Part shown: one piece after another, positions 29,641-39,020 of the stretch
How positions within the stretch are numbered: the first letter of the stretch is position 1
How the letters are laid out: each line of letters begins with the position of its first letter
NCBI GenBank assembly: GCA_025769875.1
Contig: JAGFNK010000464.1
Coordinates: forward strand, 1-40,894
Direction: 5' to 3'
Length of the DNA stretch: 40,894 nt
Origin: Russula earlei
Lineage: Eukaryota; Basidiomycota; Agaricomycetes; Russulales; Russulaceae
The notes under the pieces: generated by a model
What the model saw: only the letters and a program-made list of their open reading frames with translations
Database searches by the model: none
Told to the model about the DNA's origin: nothing
Translations under genes and position numbers: made by a program

Positions 29641-30627
29641 TTCTGTCTTGATGGATCTTTTTGGTACTTTATGAACTTTAGATTACTTTTTGGGCTTTCC
29701 TAGCCTTACAGCCCACCTCCACACCATAACTTTTCAGGTGGGGGGGCCTAGCCAAATGGCTTCTCACTTTTTGACTTTATTGACTGTATAACATCTTTAT
29801 AAAGCTCAAAATGTTTATGTGAATTTCCTGATGTAGTGCCATGCAAATGGACAATCCAGACCATACATGTAAATAATTTGAATTAGTTATCATTCATCTT
29901 ATCTTCTCCCTCAGTCTTTTATACAACAGAAGACTGAGGTCAGTACTACACATTCCTTTATACCTCTTTTAAAGCTAATAGTGTACATAGTTATATTCCT
30001 ACACGACAGACAGGAATGGATAAGTCCAGTCCACTAAAACTCAACTCAGTGGTCAATAAAGGTGAAATATATTGACCACTGAATTGACTCAGCTCAGATT
30101 ACAAATTATTTTAAAACAATTGATTGATTTGTTGCCCTCTCCTCATGCATCGCATTATTGTAAATATGTCAACCCAAACAATTAGAACTTAGTCAAATGC
30201 TTAAGAGAGGGCAGCTCAGTTCCCAAGTTATGTAACCTAAGATGCAACATGAGTTGCCCCAAATCACCAGGGGGATTATATACACTTAATTTGCCTGATC
30301 AATTTAGCCTTAGCAGACTCGGATAAACTTAACACAATGGCGTATGTTAATACATGGATTTATATTGAATAAATCGAGACATAAAGTGGATCCACAAATA
30401 TGACACCAAATTTTAAATAGGAACGGTCTACTCATTACATGGCGATAATCAGCCAATGGGGATCAATCATCTCAATGACAGAGACTGACCACACAGATTA
30501 AACTCAACATGAAGATCTGGGCTTTACATTTTGTTACAATTTTACTCAAGCCAAATAATATAGTTAGCATTCTTATAATTGAATCTTGTTTGTATTTTCC
30601 CACTAAGAACCAAGTCTGTGTTGAAGG
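29641..30627. other. no gene seen; one long hairpin
   Basis: AT-rich DNA with short frames only. Contains a 17-bp inverted repeat (30042-30058 and 30070-30086, one mismatch, 11-nt loop). 30443-30470 resembles 34439-34466 (ATGGGGATCAATC core). Confidence 0.4.
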
Positions 30628-31055
30628 CAGCGGGCGGTGGCTTGCTGAGTTTGTGAAAACACACACAAAAGAAGGGACAGAACAGGTCTCTTGTTCCGAG
30701 GCGTAACTAGAGCGTTTATATATGAGACGCGATCTATGAGAGAGGGGGATATTGGGGGATTGGGGAGACAGAAAGACACGAGTTGGGAGTGCGATACATG
30801 GATGTGGAACAAGACGAGCCAGAGCGATGAGCTGCAAAATGAGGCGTAAGTACAAATCCGGAACAGTATCGTTGACTCAGGTAAACGAAACCAATCAGTA
30901 ACAAGCGAGTCAAAGGGAACAAATGGAGTTGGAGGCCAAGTAACTAGGGAGTCCGAATTCATAGCAAGACAGAAACTGAGGAGTAGTGTACGAAGGGTCT
31001 GCGAAGCGATGATGATGGAAATCATCAGGGCACTGAGCCCTCGCATCCGACTGTG

Positions 31056-31646
31056 TGTTACCGAGTGGTTTGGGGGTCCGGAAGATGCCGGAACACCTGA
31101 ACTATGGACTGCATCGTTTGCATTATGCGTGCGTCAGATCTTGATCGTTTATGTTCCTTGATATCACATTCGGAGCGCGTTGATCGTATCTTTCAGAAAA
31201 TGTACTGAAGAAGCAATGAGTAGCATTGCTTCTGTCCCAGATGTTCCTGTACCGCCACGTACGTTGATTCCTTGATTGGGGAAGCACTTAATGCTTCCAG
31301 CACCGAGATCGTTTACATAGAAGCAACCTCACTTCTATGAGCCATGTTTTGCTTCTATAGCACCGACTAGTACTACAGTAGTACAAACCTTATCCCTGTA
31401 GGGCTATATAAAGCCCCCAGTCGTAACAGTTGAGCCCTAAGCTCGACTTAGTTTGCCAAATCCCAAACAGTTGACTCCTACCCCCGTCTGCAGAGCCCCT
31501 CTCATCTTGTTGTCATACTCTAGAAGGATCTAATACTCCTTCCCCTCCACGAGTATTGCTTGCTTGACTCAAGCATATCTGCATTGGTAGGACGCGTTTA
31601 TAGACGCGACCATTGATCTTATTTAAGGCACTTTGGAGCCTTAACA
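31056..31646 (+). mobile_element. solo LTR B1, target duplication CTGTG
   Basis: 591 bp, TGTTACCGAG to GCCTTAACA, with perfect CTGTG at 31051-31055 and 31647-31651. TATATAAA at 31405-31412, then a hairpin at 31429-31447 (arms GTTGAGC and GCTCGAC, loop CCTAA). Inserted in M2. Confidence 0.95.
31429..31447 (+). promoter_or_regulatory. post-TATA hairpin of LTR B1
   Basis: Seven pairs with one G-T, loop CCTAA. In LTR B2 the arms are GTTGAGC and GCTTGAC (C-G replaced by G-T, pairing kept), and the Harbinger-like MITE is inserted in its loop. Confidence 0.7.
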
Positions 31647-31792
31647 CTGTGGTGACGACAGTGAAAGGCAGCAGAGTGCATCTTAGTGGTCATGGCGAGG
31701 CAATGCGATGAAAGAGGGTCGAGAGCAATGACGCAGGGCTGGAATGGGATGCCGCCTTACAGCGGGACACTGTGTGACGATGTACTAAAGAA

Positions 31793-34021
31793 TTACACTG
31801 GACAGCCTTGCGAGACAGCCGACAAGCTATACCTGGAAAGTGAAGATCCTTCTGGTGGATATCGTCCTCTACACTTTTTGTTGAACGATAGACCCTCTGC
31901 TACACCGCTATCATCTTTAGCCTTGCACTTGCGGCAGCCCCTGCTGAACGTTGGATCATGACCAAGGATGTTCTTTGATAGGCTGCCATCATTGTCGGAC
32001 CAATTTTTGGATTCCAGGTTCTGTGTTATGAGATTCAAGACCCATTCAGAAGAACAAAGCTTCTCATGAGCGTCCTTGACCTCCGTCCAGACATTCCTCT
32101 CCACTTGAGGTTCGGGGCATAATTGATTTTGGGTTAATATCATCATAGAAGGTTTTAAGTAGGGTGTGCAACTCTTCAATGATCTGGCGGCATGGTTCTG
32201 GGACAAAACCAAATGAATCCGGGTGAAATATTAGTTTGTGTAGGAAAGATGGCTTTCCATCACCACCCCAGATAACACCCTCATCATCCACATCTCTGTA
32301 TCCATCAAATACGTGTTGCATATCTTGTGATTGGCCCTCGATTGCAGAATGTCGGCATTTCATGACAATATAAATAAGAACCCAGTAAAAGGATTCAATA
32401 TCATCTGAAACTTGATGAGATCAAACGTGAGGGTGTAATAAAAGTCCTGTTGATATTAACTGCCATGTACCCTGAACACGAAGTCAATTCGCTGTGCATA
32501 GGGGATAAACAGATCATACCGTGCGGGAGGGTTGTCTCTGCTGGGTCACATCCATCCTCTTGGACATGTCCCAGTCGATCAATAAACCTGATCGATCTGG
32601 GGCGATCAGAATGTTTCCTGCGCTCACATCCCGATGTAAAATTTTTGCTTTGTTGTATGCGTCCGTATGAGCTGTTCCAAATTGTCAAACAACAAACTTA
32701 AACATAATGCCAATCCTCACCAATCATAGCATCCCGAATGACCTGGCATAGCTCCCAAGTCGATCCAAATGTACTCAGCGGCTGTCCAAGCGTGTTCAAG
32801 ACAAGTCGGTAGTGGACATATCGTTTGACGCATGGTGTACCGGGACACCAAATACAATTGCGATAGCCACCTATCACATAGTCTTGCGTCCTTGTGCTTT
32901 GTACATCAAGTGAATGCTCCAGTGTCGACAGCACGTCGCCAACTGGACCCCAAACTCTGGAATGAAATGCACTTTTGCTTCTAGTAAATTGTGATAAATA
33001 TCCCCTTCTTTCTCGATACCTGGGAAATCAGTATGCCAGTAATCTTTGAGGTAACCAGTTCATTCTGTTTGACATCGTGGCAGACAAATCCAAACGTTTG
33101 ACCGACCAAAAAGGGTTTTTGTCTCCCATATTGGTTTCCATGTGATATAGGGCTTCGGCTGTCCGTCCCGTGGCATGATCGTCATTGACGAGAATCTGGC
33201 AAAGGTCTTCAACTTCCATTTTCTCGATGTCCATGTATACCGCCAGCGTGACTGTGCATCACCAACCCCCTTATCGTTCTCCAAGGACCGAGGGTGACAG
33301 TGGTGTTGGTATCCATGCTGGGCAAAAGTGAGAGAGTTGAGCCTCCAGATGAATTCGAAAAGGGTGTTGGGATCTTTGGCCCAATTGAATAGCTCGGTTC
33401 TAGATAGCACCACTGCGATCCCCATCCCAAGTAGTCGCCCTGTTCTCTTTCCAAAGAGGATGATTGAGTAAGAGAAGACCCAAAACTGTGAAAGATGGAT
33501 AGAAGTGGCATAATGTGTGAGTTGACCACACAACCAATACATGAGCTGAGTCCACTTAACGTGACACTCGAGGTCACCCTTACGTTCCTCTCGCCTCATT
33601 AGTTGTAAGGTTGCAAAAAATGTCCTCTTTTTCTTTTTGTTTTCAATCCACACATTCAACCGCTCTCCAGTCCAGTGAGGTTCAGCCACTCGTTTTCCTG
33701 ATGACCTTCCTTTTCCGATAGATAACGATTGTCTGGTCTCCCTTGGATTGCCTTATTCTTGGCTTAACAGTGGTGTTGACGAATGTGAGATTATCAGCAA
33801 GGCCGGACACTTTGATTGCCTGTATCTGTCATGTATGTGAGCATGGATCCCCCCTTGAATGTGGGACTGGCAAAGTGATCCTCATTGTGTGAGACGGAGC
33901 GCTTCTTGAAGCTGATGATGCGCTCCGTCTTTCGAGCTTGGCTTGCTTCTGGCACGAATTCCGAGAGGAATTTGGCTATTGGCATAGGCCCGACAAATTT
34001 GTCACATATGTCCCAGGTCAT
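31793..34021 (-). pseudogene. FunK1-type fungal protein kinase, decayed
   Basis: From ATG 34021 the minus strand reads MTWDICDKFVGPMPIAKFLS, the usual FunK1 N-terminal region. Further down come RGDLECHVKW-like sequence, GQLTHYATSIHLSQFWVFSY, NWAKDPNTLFEFIWRLNS, then FPGIEKEGDIYH and RYVHYRLVLNTLGQPLSTFG. The catalytic loop is intact as ILHRDVSAGNILIAPD (about 32605-32645), with LLIDWDMSK in the DFG position. A 48-nt intron (32519-32472) splices to give RTGTWQ. The rest runs DDIESFYWVLIYIVMKC, VIWGGDGKPSFLHKL, and a basic C-terminus to 31793. Defects: single-base shifts near 33430, 33320, 33245 and 33055, another near 32130, and a TGA at 32423-32421. FunK1 kinases are expanded in agaricomycetes. 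Confidence 0.85.
32472..32519 (-). other. 48-nt intron of the FunK1 relic
   Basis: GTATGATC ... TTCGTGTTCAG on the minus strand, with a TTGAC branch-like site. Removing it restores the conserved RTGTWQ segment. Confidence 0.75.
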
Positions 34022-34597
34022 GTTCCTTATATCTCTGTGAAGCTAGCTTTGAGGTGTGGATGTGTGTGTGTGACTTCCTGATAGGTCGTATTTTAGAGGT
34101 GTAGTAGTTATAGTTAGACTACCTTGCTTGGTTTGAGGCGGCGTGCTGGGACAGATGACGGCCCATGTTGTGAGATGAGAAAAAGAAGTTGTCAAAGGTG
34201 AGAATCACCTACTGCAAAACAGTACGTGGTCCCGCAGTCAATGATTCTCTCTTAACTCTAATCTTAAAAGAGGTTGTGTGCGGCCAGCAATTACATGTAC
34301 AATATGAACGATCATTCGACGTACATACTCGAGCGAAACCAGGGTGGTTCAGGTGCGTGAGCTCGCTCTGCTTAAGTATCTGCCTACTACATGGTGACGG
34401 CCAGTGAAACCCGGAGAACCACAGGCTGTAAGTGCCTTATCGGCAATAATTGGCCGATGGGGATCAATCTCCCCCGATGACGGAGATACGCACATATGCG
34501 CTTTCATGCAAATTCTCACACACAGAATAAAACCGAGGAAAGTATTGACATTGACATGAACGACCTGCCAAGTCGTCATCACATATGCGGCACACAT
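34022..34597. other. upstream region of the FunK1 relic
   Basis: A possible first exon on the minus strand starts at ATG 34166 (MGRHLSQHAASNQAR), followed by GTAGTC ... CTATCAG intron-like sequence; the frame into MTWDICD is blocked by a TAG, so this is unproven. A short TG repeat lies at 34057-34072. Confidence 0.35.
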
Positions 34598-34893
34598 TCA
34601 TCTAGAGAGACCACACAATTCGGTAATGACAGTATGAAGCGTGGGCTTTGCTGCCCTACGTAGTGCATCAAGGACATCCGTCCCCAACTTACCGCCCGCA
34701 TCTTCCCAATAAACCCTTTCTACCATCGGAAAGGATCGTACATAGGCACACATGATGTCCTGTTATATGGGTAAGACATGGAAGACGAAAATGTGGTAAG
34801 GTCATACCATATCTCTATGTGATAAGCAAGCCTGGTTCAGGAACCAACTCAGAGTGCGGATCTGTCTTAGCTCACGAGTTGGGTAACCATTGT
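34598..34893 (-). CDS. two 3' exons of an unrecognised gene (partial)
   Basis: On the minus strand, NGYPTRELRQIRTLSWF and LNQACLSHRDM lead to a donor GTATGACC at 34807; a 48-nt intron ends CAG at 34760. The next exon reads DIMCAYVRSFPMVERVYWED and AGGKLGTDVLDALRRAAKP, ending SR-stop at 34598. Codon texture and clean splice signals look real. Upstream it is lost at about 34900, where a CpG-rich, TATA-containing stretch begins. It may be the 3' end of the F-box/LRR gene at 35451-36459, cut by an insertion. Confidence 0.45.
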
Positions 34894-34899
34894 AAGGTG

Positions 34900-35440
34900 A
34901 GCCATATCACTGGCCTCGGAACCACGTGCAGACCGCGCGCGATGCGTGACGCTCGACCTCCTCCCACACCTTGCCTCCTTCCTCGCATCGCATCGCCCAG
35001 TCCTCGCCACCGACCACGTGCACACACCACGCCTCGGCACACGTGACGCGTTCGCATCTCAGGCCTTTCACCATGGCCTCGACCGTCTCGACCAGTCTCA
35101 ATCTCTTTCATGCCTATCTCCCTTTCATGCCTTTCATCCTTAGTACTTCTCTCCTGTATATAAAAAACCTAGCTACTCTGTAGTAAAAAAAAAGAGGAAG
35201 AATACAGTCTTCTTGAGTTCCCCTTACCTTCAGTCAGAAACAACTGCGCGCGAGTGATCTTACTCTCCTCTCCTCTCCTTCTCTTCTCCCTTCCTCCTCC
35301 TTACATTCCTCTTGCTCTTGGGTCAAGACAACCGTCTTGGATCGTGTCCAGCCCCACGAACTCTGCGTGCCCTGGTTTGGCTCGCTTCACCATCATATCA
35401 TAGTGGCTCAGGTTTGTATGTGGTGAGGCAGATGGCAAAG
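34900..35440 (+). mobile_element. possible LTR or promoter-like insertion
   Basis: CpG-rich DNA with TATATAAA at 35157-35164, then a long pyrimidine-rich leader (35255-35310), much like an LTR R/U5 region. Both edges carry a loose ATATCA..TGGC phrase (34906-34918 and 35393-35406). I could not fix ends or a target duplication. It separates two pieces of coding-like DNA on the minus strand. Confidence 0.35.
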
Positions 35441-35450
35441 TCAGCAAAAT

Positions 35451-36459
35451 TCAAAGCCCAAGATGGTCAAGGTTCTGGAAATGGCTCACGATTTGCAAGA
35501 GACGAAGAAAGGTAGGATCATGCGGTTGGAATTGGCTCATTTCCACTTCTAGGTTGTAAAGGCTTGTTGAGTTACCCAGTCACTCTCCAATGTCACAGCA
35601 AATCCCCAATGGAGCACAAAGGGTCAGAAGATTGGGTAGGAAAGGCTGATGGCTAGGTTGAATGCGGTCCAATGGCACATTGCATTGGATACAGATGCTC
35701 TTAAGGCCCTTGTGCTTGGTTAGAAAATGAATGAGCACTGGCCCTGGGATATCCCCTTCGAGAACGAGTTTCTCGAGAGATGTCATGTTGAGCTCGCCAA
35801 GTAAAGCGGTCCAGTGGGAGGGTTTCAAAGATACTATGCAAAGGAACAGGGACTCAATAGGTGAGTGCTTGAGAATCCCCATTGTGGTTTCCACGATTCC
35901 GGGAGCAAAGGCGTAATCAGATGAAATATCAAGTAAATTAATTGTGTGAGAGCTGCATGCTCCGCTTCGTAAGGCGATGGAGGAAGGAAGACAATCCACA
36001 GAACCGAATCCTGTGAAGTGCAGTCGTGTGTGTGAGTGGTAGGGTGTTAAACAGTTGGTGCATTTTGATGAACCCAGAGGCCAGCAGAAGCGGATCGGAC
36101 CCATGGAGAAGAAGGTGGAAATCCCGAAGATTGCACGTATTTGAAGGCTCAATAAGGAAACGGGTAAGGAATCTCATCGCAGTTCGGGCCTCCAGTGGGG
36201 AGCCAGGGATGGAACAGAACATCTTTTTGGGGGGTTTGAAGGTGTGAATAGCAGACCACAGTCCAAGAGATGCATATCCGCTCGGTTCATGTAGTGTCAC
36301 TTCTGAGCCCCCTTCACTTGTGTCGTTCGCCTCAAGCCCACAGCGGTGCAAGTACTCTGGTAAGAGTGATCAACCTATGGATTGTGAAGCAAGTACCAAT
36401 GTTCGAAGATCGTCATTGTCCAGATGGGTGGAAATCATAAGAAGTAGTTCGACAGGCAT
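35451..36459 (-). pseudogene. F-box / leucine-rich-repeat protein, decayed
   Basis: From 36459 the minus strand reads MPVELLLMISTHLDNDDLRT, then LVLASQSIG and a TGA (36372-36370), then SLLPEYLHRCGLEAND. This is an F-box of the fungal type. The long middle part includes FLTRFLIEPSNTCNLRDFHL. Near 35990 the frame shifts, and LRR-like text follows: INLLDISSDYAFAPGIVE, MTSLEKLVLEGDIPGPVLI, HKGLKSICIQC. A second TGA at 35582-35580 precedes LGNSTSLYNLEVEMSQF and the end at 35451. F-box proteins pick substrates for SCF ubiquitin ligases. An upstream frame (36435-36623, MEMSGNGAFAHQPIVIVG) may be exon 1, with a GTATGC donor. Confidence 0.7.
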
Positions 36460-36639
36460 GTCCTGGATCCTTGTGCACTACAAAAGTTGTTACGGAATGG
36501 AAATTTGCATGAATGGTCAGCATACAAGGTGTGTTTGATGCTGCTGTACTCGGTGTCTCTTAACTGCCTTCCAACGATTACAATCGGTTGATGAGCAAAA
36601 GCGCCGTTTCCACTCATTTCCATCTGGTGGGCACTCCAA

Positions 36640-37290
36640 CTGTTGGGTTTATGAGCGGAGGACAGTCAGACATACGCATTGGCACAGAGGCTCACCCGGT
36701 GACGTTTGCAATTGCGTGGTGGTGATGGTGGTGGTGACACAGTATTCCCTTGTTGTTTGACTGCAGTTGAATGGCAAAGGGGATCAAGCAATGAAGGGTT
36801 CAATACCATGCTTGCGATCGGGTTGTTGTGATACAGAGGCAATTGTCACCGTCATGGTCTCCATGGGTTTAAATACCTTGAGAAGGTGCAGGTACTATTG
36901 TGGGCTCAAACTGTATATTTGGGAGATCAAGACGCATATGCGTATACATCGGCAGCTTGTCGTAATTGGTTAGGGAGAAACGAGTCATTATCACATGACA
37001 AGGATAATTGTTATCGCCAACAAGCATGATGACAAGCGACCAACAGTTAGCGCGTTTGGGAAGAGATAGAAGACATTCTTACATGTACTTCTCAAAAGCA
37101 TAGAACACAGTGCCCTTTTGCAGCACTGTCGAGGAGAGAAGGGTATCACCCAGCATGCATGTTCATGAGAGTGGCACTAACTTTGGGGATAATTGTTCTT
37201 GCCGTGGGGTGCCTATAGGGTGGCCCCTTACACTTAGAGGTGAGATCATTAGTGGGTCTGAGTGTCAGACTGTGTAATAAAAGGTCCATA
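36640..37290. other. no gene assigned
   Basis: Mixed-composition DNA with a GTGGTGATG simple repeat at 36717-36745. No domain recognised. It may be the 5' part of the SAP-domain gene relic that follows. Confidence 0.35.
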
Positions 37291-37296
37291 CTTACT

Positions 37297-37771
37297 ATGA
37301 GGATTTATCAATGTATACAATTGACCACACTGAGTGTGCTCTTTGGCAACACAATCTGACCAAGAAGACCCTCAAACAATACAGTATTCCTGTACTACAG
37401 GAGTTATGTGTCAAGCATGGGCATTGATAGGGGTGGCTCGAGTTGCCTGCTGAAGAAGCCATATATCGATGCACTATTGATCCATGTGAGATGAACTCAC
37501 CGTTACTTGTCCTTTATTCACCATGGAAGCTAGCATGAGCAGCATAGTTGCAGGGACAGGGATCAATTAAGATTGAAGATTTTGACTTCCAAATTTCTTG
37601 CCTCAATGTGTGATTACTCTCCCATGGCTGATGGCACCTCGGAGCAGAGCATTGCTGATGAAAACTGAGGCCATCAACGCAAGACCACAGCAATGAACCA
37701 GCAAGCACTTTCTATCTACACAGCCCACAGCAGTGGAGCATTCACACACAAGGTTGACACATTCTACATCC
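37297..37771 (+). pseudogene. SAP-domain protein relic, 5' piece
   Basis: ATG 37311 opens MYTIDHTECALWQHNLTKKT, then LKQYSIPVLQELCVKHGH and a stop at 37425. In another frame from 37423 it continues IDRGGSSCLLKKPYIDALL. Together these fit a SAP motif (two helices, LK..SI..L.ELC.KHG ... KKPYIDALL), known for DNA binding, broken by a one-step frameshift. Later the frame reads SPMADGTSEQSIADEN, a TGA, GHQRKTTAMNQQALSIYTAH and THKVDTFYI, reaching the E4 insertion. Function beyond the SAP motif is unknown. Confidence 0.55.
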
Positions 37772-38649
37772 TGTCAAGACTCACTGTTGAACTATCCAGT
37801 TCAAGAGCGAGGAGGTAAGTTCAAAGCCAAGTCGATAAATGTCCAAGAGGGTTGGGCAAGGAGTAGAGTCCAAACAGTAACAAATACCAAAGAGGTATAG
37901 TTACTGGTAGAGTCGAGCAGGTACGCAGGGAAGAGGCCAGAATGGTCACAAGGGGATGGTCCTTAAGGAGTATCCAGGGAATAGAGAGTGCCATAAGCAA
38001 ATGGACAGTCTGAGGACTGTCTGCTACTTTATTGAGCACTTATATACTACAAGAGAACTGCTAAATAAGACAAGTCATAACCTTGTTATCAAGCACAATA
38101 GAGTGATGAGTAAGAGCCTTCACTGTCCATGTGTTCACTGCTTTAGTACACGTGCAAGCACCTGATTCATTTCCTGTTAGTTAGTTTAGGGCCGGTCATT
38201 TGAGGACTTGTAGTTTGGTTATGGAATAGTGTTATCTTATAAGGCCCTTATATAGTTCTATTAGGGTCCTTAGAGTCGACCCTAATACTTCTATTAAGGT
38301 CCTTAGTGTTGCCTTATAGTTCGTTCTATAGTTATTAGAGTCGGTCTAATAACGGTTGTCGGGCCTTTGATACTAGGTTAGTACCTATTGTAGAGTTCCT
38401 AGGGTCATTCCAAAGGGTCCTTAGGAAGGCTCTAATACTGTCCTTAGTTGCTAGAAGGGTTGCCTTTAAGTGGGGCTTGCTGTATGTCGATTGTGCCGAG
38501 AATCGCTCGCGCAACAATGCGCGCGCGATATTGTGGACACCTCTACTCACCCCTTTTGCTCGTGTGAACAGGGTGGCATCATAGAGGCTGGGTTTCCTCC
38601 TATAAGGAAGGGTCCTTCAAGGGCCCTCTCCGGGGAATGGTTCATGACA
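37772..38649 (-). mobile_element. LTR E4, no 5-bp target duplication
   Basis: 878 bp, minus orientation, full ends (plus strand TGTCAAGACTC ... TTCATGACA). Flanking 5-mers differ (CATCC and GTCGA). Instead both flanks hold a longer similar phrase: GTTGACACATTCTACATCC (37753-37771) and GTCGACACATTCTACTTCC (38650-38668). Confidence 0.9.
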
Positions 38650-39020
38650 GTCGACACATTCTACTTCCAGCATGCATTGACTCCAGCACCGACAGACGAT
38701 CAAGAGAAGATCCTGACGGAAATACTGATTGTACTCTGCTCCGGGTGTCAGTCAAACACAATTGCAATTCCAAGCAAACGATCCTACCCTTTTGGGATGG
38801 ATGCACTGAGGAAAAAAAGAAAAGTGGAAAGTTACATCCTTGTGAGGATTTACAAAAACGAAAGGACCTGGAACATATGAATGAGATCGAATATCCCTTG
38901 ACGCCAGACGGTGGACTTGATCTTGTGGGGTTATCTCAAAAATTAAACGTCAGACAGTGCCAGGCAAGTCGGTTCAATATCATACCGATCTGTGCGTTGG
39001 CTATGCTGACTGTCTCCTAA
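38650..39020 (+). pseudogene. SAP-gene relic, 3' piece
   Basis: Right of LTR E4 the frame reads VDTFYFQHALTPAPTDDQEK, ILTEILIVLCSGCQSNTIA, PSKRSYPFGMDALRKKRK and ends at 38880. An overlapping frame carries on with MNEIEYPLTPDGGLDLVGL to 39020, suggesting a shift near 38850. VDTFY also ends the left piece, so this is probably the same gene. No known domain recognised. Confidence 0.5.

Larger units (their letters stand above)
30628..31759 (-). mobile_element. hAT-like element M2, second copy, split by solo LTR B1
   Basis: Minus strand matches M1: TAAGGCGG start at 31759, TCGACC and TTTCATCGCAT, then GATGCGAGGGCTCAGTGCC, with LTR B1 inserted between. The inner part is shorter than in M1. The far end (CAGCGGGCGG, 30628) aligns with CAGGGCG of M1. 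A 7/8 direct repeat (CAGCGGGC 30628-30635, CAGCGGGA 31760-31767) offers an alternative left edge. Confidence 0.55.
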
